64,000 bases of DNA from positions 215,745,565 to 215,809,564 of the forward strand of contig VDFB02358134.1 of NCBI GenBank assembly GCA_007258455.2. The letters are read 5' to 3'. The DNA comes from Sequoia sempervirens. Lineage: Eukaryota > Streptophyta > Pinopsida > Cupressales > Cupressaceae. The notes beneath the pieces are model-generated. The model did no database searches. It saw only the letters and a program-made list of their open reading frames with translations, and was not told where the DNA came from. Below are positions 1 to 11,589 of this stretch, in pieces (position 1 is the first letter of the stretch; each line of letters starts with the position of its first letter). Made by a program: the position numbers and the translations under genes.

Positions 1-1753
1 AATGTCTCAGCAAAATACATTTGGCAAGTGAATTCATCAACAGGAGAAGTTATAAGTCACAGCGACATCTCATAAGGGGTTTATTTCAAAGGATTTTCGG
101 TGAGAGTTATTATCCTCGAGGAGATGTCTCCCCGACCCCTGTTTGTCTAGTCGACTATGGCGGCCCCCTTTTTACTCTTCGGTGTGACTTCCCTTAGGCC
201 GCGGTGGCTTCGCCAAGATCTCTAGCCGACTCGACCATCTCTCACCGACTCTATGGTGCACTCGGTATCCTATGTGGACTTCGCTATGAGATTTCATCGA
301 CTTTGTGTGGTCTTCCCGACTGCGATGGGTGTTCGATGTGACACCACCTCTTCAGCCTGACTTTCCCTGACTTCCTTGTGTCTGGCCGATATGCTCGGTG
401 ACTTTGGTGTAACTATTTTTGTCGCCTGGAGGTCTTCCCGACACCGCTTTGTCTTGCCGATGGTGGTAGCCTGTTTCAACGGTCCAATGATATTTAAACG
501 ACAACCGTCCAATCTCAGTTGATCGACAGTGGAGATTCAAACATGTGCACGGCTAGGGTTTCTGTGGTGTTTGCACACGAAGATCAGAGGCCTGGAGCAT
601 TCATGGTGATAGAGAGTTGGTCACTGGCTCCGTCGAACCAGCATTCATGGTGACGTGGCTCTAGGACAAGGATGACATGGCTCGAGTATGGACGCACTGA
701 TTTGGCGATAAATTTAGTGCAGGTTGATTGATCTCTATTCGTGCGAGAATGTCCCTCCTGACAGAGATCGAACCAGAGGCTTTTATGAGACCAATGAAGT
801 AGTTGGAAATAATGACTTGGCCTGTGAACTATTCTAGGGTTTTTCCTAATCAGCTGATGACGTGTAATCTCATCGGGCCAGTTGCTTGTTGCTCTCCCTA
901 TTCCTATAAAGGGAGAATTCATGGCCAGATGTAAGGGTTTGGTCTCTTAGGTTCGGTCCCTTAGGTTTTGTTTCTTTGGTTCAGTTCCATTTTTTGAGCT
1001 TGTGGACGAATCTAGGATAGGCTAGTGTTTAGTCTTGAGTCAATGTTGAGTCTGTAAGCTGTAATTTCGAATTTATCTATAAATACAATCAGTTTGAGCA
1101 ATGAAAACATGAAGATGCTTGTCTCTCATGCATGTTATCAGACTGTCTCCTTATTTGTGTGTTTTAATCATTTGAATGAATGCATAAGGTGTCTTTGTTC
1201 ATCTTCTCATACTTCATGAGACTATGTTGTTTGTTGATAGGTCTGCTTCAAGGAAGCAGTTAAATCCTTTGAACAGATAGCAGTGATTACTTGTTTGTAG
1301 GTAGGATTCAGTAAGAAGAGTCTAGTTGCTACAGGAGCTGGATTGTCAGTGTAAGGAACTGATAGTTGATGTAAGGCATCAACAAAACAAAATCCACTGA
1401 TTGAAGTCTATTTGCAAATGATTTCCCTTTGTTGTGTTTGACTCTGTGGCCCAAAACTAGGCACTGATCTGTCCTACAGCCTGTTCCCATCAGAAACAAT
1501 TTATAAATAATTGAATATCCTTATTTAGTTTGTGTCCTACCTCCTTGTTGCTTCAAGGTTGAGCTACTGAGAATCTAGCCCCATTTGAGGTCCTCAACGC
1601 TTGACATCAAGAGTTATCTGCTATAAAAAGCAATGTCTGGTCTTCTTTGAGGTATTGTGTGGGTATACCCGCCCTGGTTCTGCAGAGCCTAAAGTGCAGA
1701 AGATCTTTTGATCTTGTCAGTTGGTCCAGGTCCTCCAAGCTTCCCTTGATTGG
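1..1753 (+). repeat. Gypsy-type LTR, family G2, older copy, cut by window edge
   Basis: This is the right part of a long terminal repeat in plus orientation. Its 3' end carries a stretch near 1660-1715 (a GGTATACCCGCC core followed by CCTAAAG and AGAAG) that is clearly homologous to the ends of the LTRs at 59115 and 63847 on the opposite strand. It is followed by a degenerate primer-binding site at 1757. A TATA box at 905 lies 848 bp from the LTR end, against 831 bp in the copy at 59115. The upstream part (about 60-480) is GC-richer and contains many CCGAC or CCGAT motifs, as in the other copy. Short ORFs inside it are not convincing genes. The family assignment rests on patchwise similarity seen by eye. 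Confidence 0.6.
905..910 (+). promoter_or_regulatory. TATA box of G2-family LTR
   Basis: TATAAA followed by GGGAG sits between the motif-rich U3-like part and the R/U5-like part of the LTR. The spacing to the LTR end matches the TATA box of the other G2 copy (59946-59953, minus strand) to within about 20 bp. Confidence 0.5.
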
Positions 1754-1756
1754 AGT

Positions 1757-1774
1757 TGGCTACTCCATAGGTAG
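1757..1774 (+). other. Degenerate retroelement primer-binding site
   Basis: TGGCTACTCCATAGGTAG follows the LTR end and corresponds to TGGCGACTCCATTGGGGAT, the site beside the LTR at 63847 on the minus strand. A PBS starts with TGG because it pairs with the CCA end of a tRNA. The mismatches fit an old copy. Confidence 0.5.
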
Positions 1775-2481
1775 AATAGGAGACCAACCTGGTTTACCAT
1801 TAAAAACAACCAACACTCTTCTTTGTCTAAGGAAAAATATTAACAAAAATTCACTTTCAGCTTCAGAAATCAGACTTTTGGAGGCAGACACCTATTAGGA
1901 GCTAAAGTGTAGATGGAAGACTTCAGTTTCCACCTTTGGATTTTCAAAAATTCAAAAGTGGACTAATTTTCCATGGATGGCGAATGAGTCCCACTACCAG
2001 GCCTGAAATAGGTTTTCTACAGTTTTGGATGCCCATTTGCCTGAAACAGGCTCCAACACAGTTTCCCAGATCTGGGACTAATTTGCCCAAGGTGACGAAT
2101 GAGTCCTTGTAGGAAAAATTTCTAGCATTAGCAGCATTCCAAAGGTCATTTCCATCCTTTATCAAGATCTCAAGTGCACACTTTCAGTTTCATCGATTTA
2201 TGTTAAGTTTTGCATTCATTTCTAGGTGTTTTTGCATATCATGATGTGTTTTCCAACAAGTTGCATTTCCTTAGTTTTCACCTAATAATCAATCCATTTT
2301 ATTAGTTTTTTTCATTTATATCATTGCATTTAGGCATATTTACATCATACTTACATTAGTTTGAGTGAACCACCTAGATTTTGGTGTGGGATCTATCTCT
2401 TTCCTTTAGGTGAAAGACCCTAATTAAGCAAAAGATACATAGCATTTCACACCTCATAAAAATATATGGTTCACATACCTT
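1775..2481. other. Gypsy leader remnant, no gene seen
   Basis: This stretch follows the G2 PBS and should be the untranslated leader of that element. It has no ORF longer than 75 codons and none with recognisable domains. It ends where minus-strand Copia gag sequence begins, so the older Gypsy element is truncated here. Confidence 0.4.
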
Positions 2482-3204
2482 TGTACTTACCAGTACCTTT
2501 CTTCAACTTCACGGTAAATTTTTCTTCTAACTCATTTGAATCATCACTATCTAGATCATCTTCTATCTTTGTAGGTAGCTATAAAGGTTGATTTTATCTT
2601 CTCTTCTTTCTTTCCAATCTTCCTCATCTCAAATGCAGTCAAGGTGGAAAATAGTTTTTCTTTAGTAAACTTCTTAGAGTCATATACTTCTTCAATGTAT
2701 GAGACCTTATCATTGTAACTCTCCTGTAAGGTCATTAGAATCTTCTCTATTATATATTCATCTGCTAGAGTACCCCTTTGATTCATAACTTCATTTGCTA
2801 CAAGATCAACCCTCTGGAAATAGCTTGAAATATCTTCACCTTCATCCATTTTCAAATTTCTTATATTTGCACTTTGTTGTCTACTTCTTTGTCAATTTCA
2901 CTATATCATTTCCTTCATAAATATCTTCGAACTTTTTCCAAACTTCATAAGCAGTTCCCAAAGAAATAACTTGTGTATGCTTTGTCTTAGATAAAGCAAT
3001 ATAGATCGTATACCTCACTTTTTCATTCTCCTCATTAGTAGAAACCCCATCTGAAGTAGTAAGACCACTTACCGGTGCAACATACTTCATCTCAACAACC
3101 TTCTAGGTCTTGTAACCAAGAGATATTATGTAACCTCTCATCTATACGTTCCAGTCGTTGTAGTAAGATCCATCAAACATAGGGATTGCCAATTTATGCG
3201 CCAT
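2482..3204 (-). pseudogene. gag: Ty1/Copia gag, broken, same family as element B
   Basis: Reading the minus strand from an ATG at 3204, the product starts MAHKLAIPMFDGSYYNDWN, the usual beginning of a Copia Gag (UBN2-type capsid domain). It then shows a W-K-K-F-E-D-I-Y-E-G-N-D block near 2900-2950 and an M-D-E-G-E-D-I-S-S-Y-F-Q-R-V block near 2810-2850, both typical of this family. Stops occur near 3133 and 3105, and a frameshift near 2870. The last recognisable residues (about 2482-2510) spell KKGTGKYKG, identical to a segment of the Gag of element B just before its zinc knuckle. The gene is therefore truncated before its CCHC motif. It would form the particle that packages retroelement RNA, but is not functional here. 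Confidence 0.8.
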
Positions 3205-3247
3205 CGATCTACCTCAAGCAGTTAAGCTCACTTCCGAGGAACCAAAA

Positions 3248-3259
3248 GCTCTGATAACA
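3248..3259 (-). other. Copia primer-binding site (initiator Met tRNA type)
   Basis: On the minus strand this reads TGTTATCAGAGC, one base off the TGGTATCAGAGC that is complementary to initiator methionine tRNA and used by most plant Copia elements. It lies between the LTR end at 3265 and the gag start at 3204, as expected. Confidence 0.75.
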
Positions 3260-3264
3260 ATTTT

Positions 3265-3900
3265 TGAAAGGAACAAGACAACTAAGGGGGGTGAACCAGT
3301 TGTCACCAAACACAAACTCAAATATTCAAACACTTATCAATTTCTTGTCCGTTTAATTTTGTTATTAAGTATGAACATGAAATACAAATAACAGAAAGCA
3401 ATACCAACACAGGAAACAAAAAATTTATGTGGAAAACCCAATGAGGGAAAAACCACAATGAATATTAACTCACAATATAAATTAATAGAAAACATCAAAT
3501 AGAAAGAGGCTAACTGCCAAAAAGGACTCACTATCCAGATACAAAGGCTCACTACCTATAGATAGGACTCACTGTCCAAAACGAGGCTCACTATCTACAG
3601 AAAGAAAATATTATAGAAAAATCCACCACTGCAACTTATACTCATCTATAGCCTTGATCAAAAGAATTGTAGATGTCGTCAACTCACTGCTTTAAGGAAT
3701 ATAGCACATTAAAGTACTATTGCTAAAATTTATGAATTAGATTGTGTTTGAAATTTTTGCATCGTTGTTTCGAATCACACTCTGTCATTCATCATCAGGA
3801 TAAGAGAGCACAAGGATTAAATGAATATTTGTAGACCAAGGTAGGAATAAAAAGGGAGAGAGGAGAAGGGGGTGTTTGGAGGGGGTTAAGGGACAAAATT
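3265..3900 (-). repeat. R/U5 part of a Copia LTR, minus strand
   Basis: The minus strand carries the landmarks shared with the LTRs of element B: a GTGGTTTTTCCC run, a GGGTTTTCCACATAA run, a run of C before the end, and an end in CTTTCA just before the PBS. Between about 3516 and 3600 there are about five imperfect copies of TAGTGAGCCT spaced roughly 22 bp apart. The same motif occurs in different copy number at 48100-48160 and 55605-55690. The start of this LTR (its U3) is not defined; it probably lies within the A-rich tract that follows. Confidence 0.6.
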
Positions 3901-3939
3901 CAAGGAGACAAGATGGACCAATAAGAAAAATAAGAGACT

Positions 3940-5215
3940 AACTTTTATAATTAAGAATATATAAGCAAGAATAAAAATAAATAAAGAAAATATAGGAATA
4001 AATAAATATAATTATTATAACCACACACACACATATCTAATGAATATATATATATATAAAAAAAAAAAAAACAAATACATACAATTAAACAAAGAAACAA
4101 AATTAAAACAAAAAATAAACTAAAACCAAAGAATTAAAAGGAACAAGAAAAGAACACAAATAGAGAATTAGAAATACCAATAAATAAACAACTAAACAAA
4201 ACAAACAAACAAGAAAAAAAAACTATTGGAGATAAGAAAATAACTAAAAATGTATGTTTATGCACATATATAGATATATGCATATATCTATATATGTATG
4301 TCTAAGCATACAACTTAAAAAACAATAAGAAAACAAGGATATAAAAATAAATAAAACAATAACCAAACAATTAAATCAAAGCACTAAGCCAAATTAGAAG
4401 GGGAAGGACAAAAAATTATGATAAAAAAGAGAAATAGCCTACACATATAACCAAACAAACACACACACAACAAATAAATATAAAAATGTTGACATAAATA
4501 ACAAACATGAAAACAATAAACACACAAACAAAATCAAACCAAGAAGTGCAATTAATAAAATACAAAATAAATAAAAGAACAATTAAAAAAAAAAAAAATC
4601 AAAACAAAAACAAACAAATAAACAAGAAACCAAACAAACAAAAAAACCAAAAAAAATTCAAAACATAAAACCAAATAAAAAGAAGGAAATAAAATAAGAT
4701 GATTTAAATGTATGCATACACATACATACATGTACAAATATAACCAAACATGTGTAAGAGTAATAAACCATATACAAACAAATAAACGACAATGATACCA
4801 AGAAAACAATTAAGCAAATGTAATTGGAAGGATTAAGCAAAAGAGAGGAAAATGAGAGAATAAACAAGAAAAAGAAATAAGAGAGCAAGGGAAAAAAATG
4901 AATAACTTAAATAACCAATCAAACAATTATAAAAATATGAAAATATAAAAATAAAATAATAAAAGTAAAATGAATCTAAATACAATTAAACAAGTAAGAG
5001 CGAGGAAACAAACGAAGAATATAAAAAAGAAAAACCCAATAAAGAAGATTGAAAAAAGAGAAAAAATAAGAGAAAGGAAAAGTCACAAAACACCACAATA
5101 AGGAACAAGAAAAAACCAAAATTAAAGAAAAACCAAGAAAAAAAAGTAAAAGACTCTAAAGTGAGAAATAAGACACACAAGAGGGGAGAAGGAGCACTAA
5201 GCTTGAACAAGAAGT
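3940..5215. repeat. Strongly A-rich, strand-asymmetric low-complexity tract
   Basis: About 1.3 kb of the plus strand is dominated by A with interspersed C, as runs like AAACAAAC and AAATAAAC. There is a CA repeat at 4023-4034, a TA repeat followed by poly(A) at about 4045-4072, and TATA/GATA-type repeats at 4262-4305. Minus-strand ORFs in it encode only F/L/Y/S-rich peptides, as any T-rich strand would. It probably belongs to the U3 of the minus-strand Copia LTR. No gene is seen. Confidence 0.6.
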
Positions 5216-5830
5216 GGTGAATTTGAAAGTATATCTAGAGAAAGTGAAACTCTGTGAAAATAATTTCAAATATAGCTCAAACAAGCTTGATGAGTTGATT
5301 TAGGGTAGAAACCAAGTAAAGACAAAGGTGGCTTGGGAATGGAATGAGGTGAAAACTCTAAGGATAATTAGAAGACTTGAAATAAAGGAAAGAAAAAAGG
5401 AAATTCAAGGAACTTTTCTAGGAGACCACTTGTGAGATAGCCTAATACACAAAGGTATCCATCTTTCAATGGTGTTTTATTTTCATGTAACATAATTGGT
5501 CATAGGTCAACATAGTGTAGGAGTAGGATGAATCAGTTTCTTGGTTCCTTCTTTGGTCAATGTTTTGCATGCAAGAGAATTGGACATAGAGCTAGTGAAT
5601 GCAAAACTCAGATGGTGAATTGGTCTAATGGAGGAAGAATGAATGAATCCTTTAATGGTTATTGCTATACATGCAAAAAATGTGGACACAAAGCTAATTA
5701 GTATAGGTCAAGGGTCAATGGAGGACAATCTAATCAGAAAAATATTGTATGCCACAATTGCAACAAACCAAGACATATCTCAAGAGTTTGCAAAAGTAAA
5801 AAGGGTAAGCAGACTAATCTAGTAGAAAAG
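5211..5830 (+). pseudogene. gag: Copia-type Gag C-terminus with four CCHC zinc-knuckle remnants
   Basis: A KLDELI...VKTKVAWEW block near 5280-5330 resembles the linker before the knuckles in multi-knuckle plant Copia Gags. It is followed, after a frameshift near 5430-5470, by four knuckles in one frame. The first (5477-5518) has lost its first Cys. The second (5561-5602) is intact: C-F-A-C-x4-H-x4-C. The third (5663-5704) has a stop inside and Tyr for the last Cys. The fourth (5750-5791) is intact: C-H-N-C-x4-H-x4-C. Such knuckles bind retroelement RNA. No protease or polymerase follows, so nearly the whole pol gene is missing between here and the next ORF. Confidence 0.7.
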
Positions 5831-6429
5831 ATTGAACTTGTGAAGAAAGTTGACAAGAATGAGGTTAAGCAAGAAATGAATAAAATTTGGAGGAAGAAAA
5901 AACATCCTAAAATGACATATGTGTTTATGCTCTCATTTGGTACATACAATTCCTCTAGGAATTAGACCTAGCAAGGTCTTAGGGGGAGCTTTAATAGAAA
6001 ATTACTTGAACCCCCCTGATGTTTGGTGTGTCAGTCTTTGGCACAAGGATATGTTGTAAGAAATGATTGGTTAGATGTTACACAAGTGGAACTAGAAGAA
6101 AATTTTAAGGCATGTTCATTTACAGAAAAAATTAGGGTGTGTTTGAGTAGAGAAGAAGAGTTTTTAGTAGCTTTTTGAAATCTGCTACATTTAATGCGAA
6201 TTAGGGTAGATCGTTATTTTATAAAGTGAACATTTAAGGAATTTTTAATCACTTGTGCATTTGAAAAAATTGAAGAGATTTTTGGAGCATTCTTGAGGTG
6301 ATTTGGAGTTTGAGTTGTGCAAACCCTAGTTCTGGTTCCTCTCGAAGAAAAAGGTATTCTACTTTTTTGTGTAGTTGTAGGTTTGTCTGAATCATCTTTT
6401 TGAATTGTTTGAGTTTGAAATTGTGAAGA
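5831..6429 (+). other. Spacer between gag remnant and downstream ORF; no gene seen
   Basis: The stretch starts with a charged tail continuing from Gag (KKVDKNEVKQEMNKIWRK near 5837-5891), then becomes non-coding. Near 6300-6430 it is T/G-rich and leader-like and runs directly into the ATG at 6430. A full Copia element would have about 3.5 kb of pol here, so a deletion or a non-autonomous design is implied. Confidence 0.4.
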
Positions 6430-9400
6430 ATGGCAACCCCTGTAGTTGTCATAGTGTCAAAAAGACCTAGACCATCATATAGGAAATATTCTATGAAGGT
6501 TTTTGAAGACAACCCTATGGGCGCCTTCTCATCAATCCCTCATGGGGTTGTGCTAACCGAGGACACAAGAATGTACATCTGAGTAAAAATAGATGAATTC
6601 AATCACAGTAAATTGATAGATATTTGGAAAAATGAGCTCACTAGAGATAATTTCTTGGTGAAACATGAATATTCGAACCTTGTTGTGAAGAGATTGGATA
6701 AATGGAACTACTTTCCTAATTTCAATTCCATAGTTGATGATAAATATGTGAAACCTGTTCTTAGCAGAATACATGATAAATTCTTGTGGATTGACTGATT
6801 CCATCTGATAACTAAGGAAGCAATTAAGGTTGTTACTGGATTTTGTGACACCAGACCATTACCCATGCTAAAATCCATGAAGAATGAAGTGGTGATGGAT
6901 CTCACTGGTGTTGAATATTACAAGAGGGCTCTTACAACAAATTTTATCACTAACCCCACTATGAAGTATGCTGCTATAATGATTGGTCATAAAATTTACT
7001 TCATCAACAAAGAGAACTCTATTTCTGCCACAACTATTTATAGTAGTTTTGATATGGCAGTCAATGGTGTAGACTATGACTTGTGTGAACTTCTTTGACA
7101 ATAGTTGCTTGATAATTTAAGGATGAACAAAGAAAGGAAGTATGCATTTAAATTTGGTTCTTTGATTATGTGTCTATTATTCTATTTTCTGAAGAGACTT
7201 CCTAGAAGAGATGATATGGTATTTTGGGATACATCCAGACTAGTGGCACATCAGATATTTGATCACTTACATAATCTAGGTGATTTGAAGAATAAATATA
7301 ATGCTCTAACAACATTCTTTGTTGTATTCAAGAGCAACATGAATGAGAGAGAAAGGATTCCAAGGAAAGCTGTTGAGAATTATAGAAATGATATCATAAT
7401 TCATGTTTCTTTTGATGAATGCATGATTGAAGTAGTTGGACCCTAGACCATATCGATTCAACCATTGGGTTAAGAAATTATAGAAGATGAAGTTGAGGGT
7501 TATGTACAAATGTTGCTGAAAAATTCGAGAGATGCCAACGAACCAAGAATTGGCACTTATGCTGAAAAATCTATGGAGGTTCACTTGGAGCACAAGAAGC
7601 CAATAATAAGAAAGAATGTGGAAAAGAAGATTAGAGAAGTTGGTTACACTAATGAGGAGATTGTGTCTAGGAAAAGAGGAAAGAAAGCAAAATCTACAAG
7701 GGAGGAAAACCTTAGTGTCACTGATAATCAAGATGAAGATGAGGAGCCTAAAGAAAAATTGGTAAGGAAAAGAAGAGGAAGTTTATCCTCTGGTGAAGGT
7801 GCTTCTATGGAAGTTGGTATTGGTTCTAAAAGATTGCATACTTTGTTATCTTCTGATGAAGATGAAGAATGGGAATTTGGTGTTCATGTGCACACCAAAC
7901 TAGAGTCAAAGAAAAATAAGGTGTTTGAAGAATCCTTCCTAGACTAGGAAAAATAGAAGGACATTTTGGTAAGACTTGGCCCCTATTTCAAATTAGAGGC
8001 AGTACTCAATTCTTTGTTACATTTTGAAAAAATGTGGCAGCCTATAGTAGAATACTATGATCAAGTTGGAAAAGAGGATAGGAAAACATTAATTTTAGCT
8101 ACCATTCAATATGTTATCACATTGGATGTTAAGTGGGATGATGTGAAGAAAAATGCAATTGATAAAATTTGGGTAGCCTTGATGAAAAGGAGATCAGAGG
8201 CTATTGAATTTGAAGAGAAAATAAGGAATGATGCATTTGATAAATTTGGGTCTTCTTTGACCCCAGATGATCTGGAAACCCTGAAAGAGATATGTGCAGA
8301 TATGTTCCAGATGAAGAAATCAATGAATATTTTGATGACAAGGGATAAAAAGAAAATAAACAAGATAAGGAAGGAAATTGTAGAAGTAATTTGGGATATG
8401 ATTGAGAAATATGGCATGCTTGGTTCTGCACTTAAGGAAGTTTCTATTGAAGATGTTGAGGAATATATTCCTCTTGGTACAGGTGATGTAGGTATTTCTA
8501 TAGAAATAAATGATGCAGATATCCCTCTGAATACAAGTGTTGAAAATGATCCTCTAAAAATGGAGAAGAAGAATGAGGGTGAAGTTGAGCCTAAAAAACA
8601 TGATGATGCTCCTCAAGAGCACACTAAAGGTGAAAAGGATGATAAAGATGGTGTTGAGGAAGAGAAAGATGAAGGTGAAAGTGAAGGAAATGATAAAGAA
8701 CACAACAAGGATGAAAAAAAAGATGAAGATGAAAAGGGTAAAGAAGAAGAAGAGAAAGTTGAAGAAGAAAAGAAGGAAGAAGAGCAAGATAAGGAAGAAG
8801 AGAAAAATGAGGAATCTATTGGGAAGAATGAGGAAATTCTAAATTAGGTTGTAGAATCTTAGAGATCTCCCAAAGAATCCTCCTTCGGTGATGATGTGTT
8901 GAAAAGCTTGCTATCCAAGCAGATCATATTCTAGCTGGTGATTCCTCTAGAGCTTTTACAACTTCCTATGATTCAAGGCAATGTGGATCTAGACAAGATT
9001 TCTCCTATTCATAAGTTGGTATTCGGCGATGCATTGCATGCATCCAGCAGAAGAGAGATTCTAGAGACACACTAGAAAGGAATAGAAATGATTGAATATG
9101 CTCTTAAGGAATTGTAGGAGAGAACACCCGGTACACCAATTGATACATCTCTCACTATAGTAGAAAATATAAGATTGTTATTGGACTCCTTTAATGATTA
9201 TGCCTCCAGACTTGGCGAGAAGACTAACCAAGAGGTTGAGGAGAAGCTGGTAAAGAAAAGGTTGTTGGTGTTGCATGACAAGTGTGCTTTGGCACACACT
9301 AATGTTGAGAAAAATTTGGAATTTGTGCAAATCTATGAGACTAAAGCTAATGTTGTCTTTGCTTTTTGTTTGAAGTGGTTGGATTCGACTCAGAGTATCA

Positions 9401-9798
9401 AAAATGTCATGGACTCCATTGAGTCCCATTTGACTGCAATTTTAGGTACCTACAATGCATCCAAGGATAGAGACAAATCAACCTGGAATGCCATCTCCGC
9501 TCATAGAGATAAATTATTTATTTAATAGAAGCAAAAGAAAGAAATCATTAGAAAATTTGGTGAGTTAGGTGATCTTGTGAGAATGGAGTACACCCCGATT
9601 GCCAATGCTTTGGAAAATACAGAGAAACTTGGAAAGATAAATTTGAATCCTAGTACTCCAGATGAAGCAGAGGAAATTTTGATGGATTTGGAATCCCTAA
9701 ACAAGATGTTGATTGTTGCAAAGAAAATTTGGGAGGATGGTAAATCTATGTCGCAATGTATTCTTAAGGAGCTTCAAGGCTCGCCATCCTCCGCTTAA
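6430..9798 (+). pseudogene. Long additional retroelement ORF, 1122 codons, unknown function
   Basis: One reading frame runs from ATG 6430 (MATPVVVIVSKRPRPSY) to TAA 9796 without any frameshift but with 15 internal stops: TGA at 6580, 6796 and 7096; TAA at 7471 and 9523; TAG at 7102, 7444, 7945, 7954, 8845, 8860, 8932, 9073, 9115 and 9526. Residues about 45-340 look globular. Residues 360-510 are Lys/Glu/Asp-rich with a basic patch (RKRGKKAK). Residues 710-805 are an extreme Glu/Lys/Asp tract. The C-terminal 200 residues look helical. It lies directly before polypurine tracts and an LTR start, the position of env-like or additional ORFs in some plant Copia (Sirevirus-type) elements. I do not recognise the protein. 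The absence of frameshifts and excess of TAG suggest decay by C-to-T change. Confidence 0.65.
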
Positions 9799-9853
9799 TT
9801 TTTTTTCTCTTGTTTTCATATTTTCTATTGAGCCTCCCTTTGTCCTTGATGTC

Positions 9854-9971
9854 AAAGGGGGAGTGAAGAATGATAGAGAAAGAAAATACTGGTGATAAGG
9901 AGAGAAGTGTTGTACATAAGAGGTCTTGTAAATTTTTGGCACATGTTGCCATCAATGATAAAGGGGGAGAT
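9854..9971 (+). other. Two polypurine tracts before a Copia-like LTR
   Basis: AAAGGGGGAG occurs at about 9854-9863 in a TGATGTC context, and again at about 9960-9970 in an ATGATAAAGGGGGAGAT context immediately before the LTR start TGTTGG. The second is the likely plus-strand priming site. Element B shows the same arrangement with even more tracts. Confidence 0.65.
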
Positions 9972-10121
9972 TGTTGGAAGAATGAAGAACATCTCATTTT
10001 ACTATTTTGTGTTTTCATTGATGTCACCATGTTATATGAGTTGCAACTACAATATTAAGTCTCAGTTTGATCTGGTATTCTAGACTGGTATCTGAACCGG
10101 TATGTAGTTATCATCCTTCAG
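9972..10121 (+). repeat. Start of the 3' LTR of the 5211-9971 element, interrupted
   Basis: TGTTGGAAGAATGAAG follows the polypurine tract directly, as a Copia LTR start does. Only about 150 bp remain before element G1 begins at 10122, so G1 appears to have inserted into this LTR. The continuation beyond 14505 is not recognisable. Confidence 0.5.
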
Positions 10122-11452
10122 TGATCCAAGAGGATCCAGAAACCTCAAAAATATCATAATCTCAGAATATCTCAGAAATGACATCATTGCATAGAGCTTG
10201 CTGACATGATCCTGACGCAACTTGAATGGGCCCAAAAGGAGTATGTATGTAGAAGTTATGTTCAGTCAAAGGTTTGGTCAAATAGGCAAATCAGGTGTCC
10301 AAAAAGGTGAAAAATTGATTGTCTCAAATCCAACCAAAAATGACACCAAGTCGTAGTGCTCGTCGTGCTAATTCCGGAACTATCTTCGATTTCAAAAACA
10401 GAGTCCATATGAGCAAAATAGAGCCAGTCAAAGTTTTAGTCAAATTGATTATGGCAGCATGTGACATGGCAATTGGCTATATGGTGACGTGGAAATTGCA
10501 GGTGATGTGTCAAAAATCTCAAAAAAATTCAAGTACCATGCTTTATTTTTGAAAATAAAGTGTGGAGGCTTATTTTATCTCACAAAAATCCATCGGATTT
10601 TGTGGGATCCCAACCGGATTTGGTGGGATCCAAATCTCCTAAAAATCAAAGAAATTAACTCATAAAAAAAAAAAACCTCCTAAAATAACATTAAATTGTT
10701 ATTCTAATTTTAAACTAAACCCCCTAAACTAAAATAACCCGTGAATATAATAAGACAAGGGCTTAAAAAACAAATTTCAAATGTTTTATTAAGGGGTTGT
10801 TTATTGTTTTACTTTTAAAATGGGGAAGATATTAATGGGTTAGTGTTTTATTGTAAGGCTTATAATTATAAAAGCCAAAGGTGGGGGTTAATTTTTTATT
10901 TTATTTATTATGGTGGTTTTTAACCCCATATGAAAAATTTATGTATAAAAGGAGGTGATGTGATAGAGTCTTGATGCATTTTGTGGAGAGATAATTCAGA
11001 TGTTTTGAGAAAAAAATTATGCTCTTTTGAGAAATTTTTGGAGAACTTTACAAGGTGATATTACACCAAGAATTGTAAAGAGTTGTGAGTGAGATTGTGA
11101 GGAGACTATTGTAAGCTTGGAGAATTGTAAGAAGGAATTTTCAAGTGCTTGGCAATCTTAATAAAGTGGTCCAACATTGAGAAGCGGACCCAGAGACATA
11201 GCTCAAATTGAGCGAACTCCGTTATCAAGAGTGATCTCTCTATTTCTTCTCTGTCTCATAATTCTTTCAGCATTTATGATTCTTTGAGTTTCTTAGCTTA
11301 TGTCTCTGGAATCTAGATAGAGTATAAGTGAAATTTATTTGTCATAATTTCAATAGTTAAGATACATAATCACGCATTACTATTGCGATCGGGAATTAAA
11401 TCTATAATTGGATTAGGTTTTGGAAAACATTAATGTCCTAGTTTACAGATCA
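10122..11452 (+). repeat. 5' LTR of G1
   Basis: It starts TGATCCAAGAGG, ends ACAGATCA, and is followed after 4 bp by the PBS. The first 890 bp match 13611-14505 with scattered differences and small indels. It contains two 21-bp tandem units beginning CGGATTT (10594 and 10615) and a TATA box at 10944. Confidence 0.8.
10944..10950 (+). promoter_or_regulatory. TATA box of the G1 LTR
   Basis: TATAAAAGGAGG is conserved in both LTR copies (10944 and 14433) and lies about 500 bp from the 5' LTR end, a normal place for the U3/R boundary. Confidence 0.6.
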
Positions 11453-11456
11453 AGTT

Positions 11457-11468
11457 TGGTATCAGAGC
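11457..11468 (+). other. Primer-binding site of G1
   Basis: TGGTATCAGAGC is an exact match to the initiator methionine tRNA type PBS, 4 bp after the LTR end. Confidence 0.85.
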
Positions 11469-11589
11469 AGTTTAACAGGAAAATTGCAAGTGGTGAATGT
11501 TAACCAAGCTGAAACTGAAGCAAGGAGAAGGTGCACTTATAGAGTTCAACCCAGATATTGGAAAATGAAGGACTCTTCCATGATCAGAG

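Noticed and set aside
4552..5210. Minus-strand hydrophobic ORFs looking like membrane proteins
   Set aside because: Any T-rich strand encodes Phe/Leu/Tyr-rich peptides; no motif and no coding-like codon pattern.
6868..7101. Minus-strand ORF opposite 6865-7098
   Set aside because: Shadow of the plus-strand long ORF, which continues in the same frame on both sides.
8554..8787. Minus-strand Phe/Ile-rich ORF
   Set aside because: Antisense of the Glu/Lys tract of the long ORF.
11457..11468. tRNA gene fragment
   Set aside because: The match is to the complement of a tRNA 3' end and sits directly after an LTR, so it is a primer-binding site.
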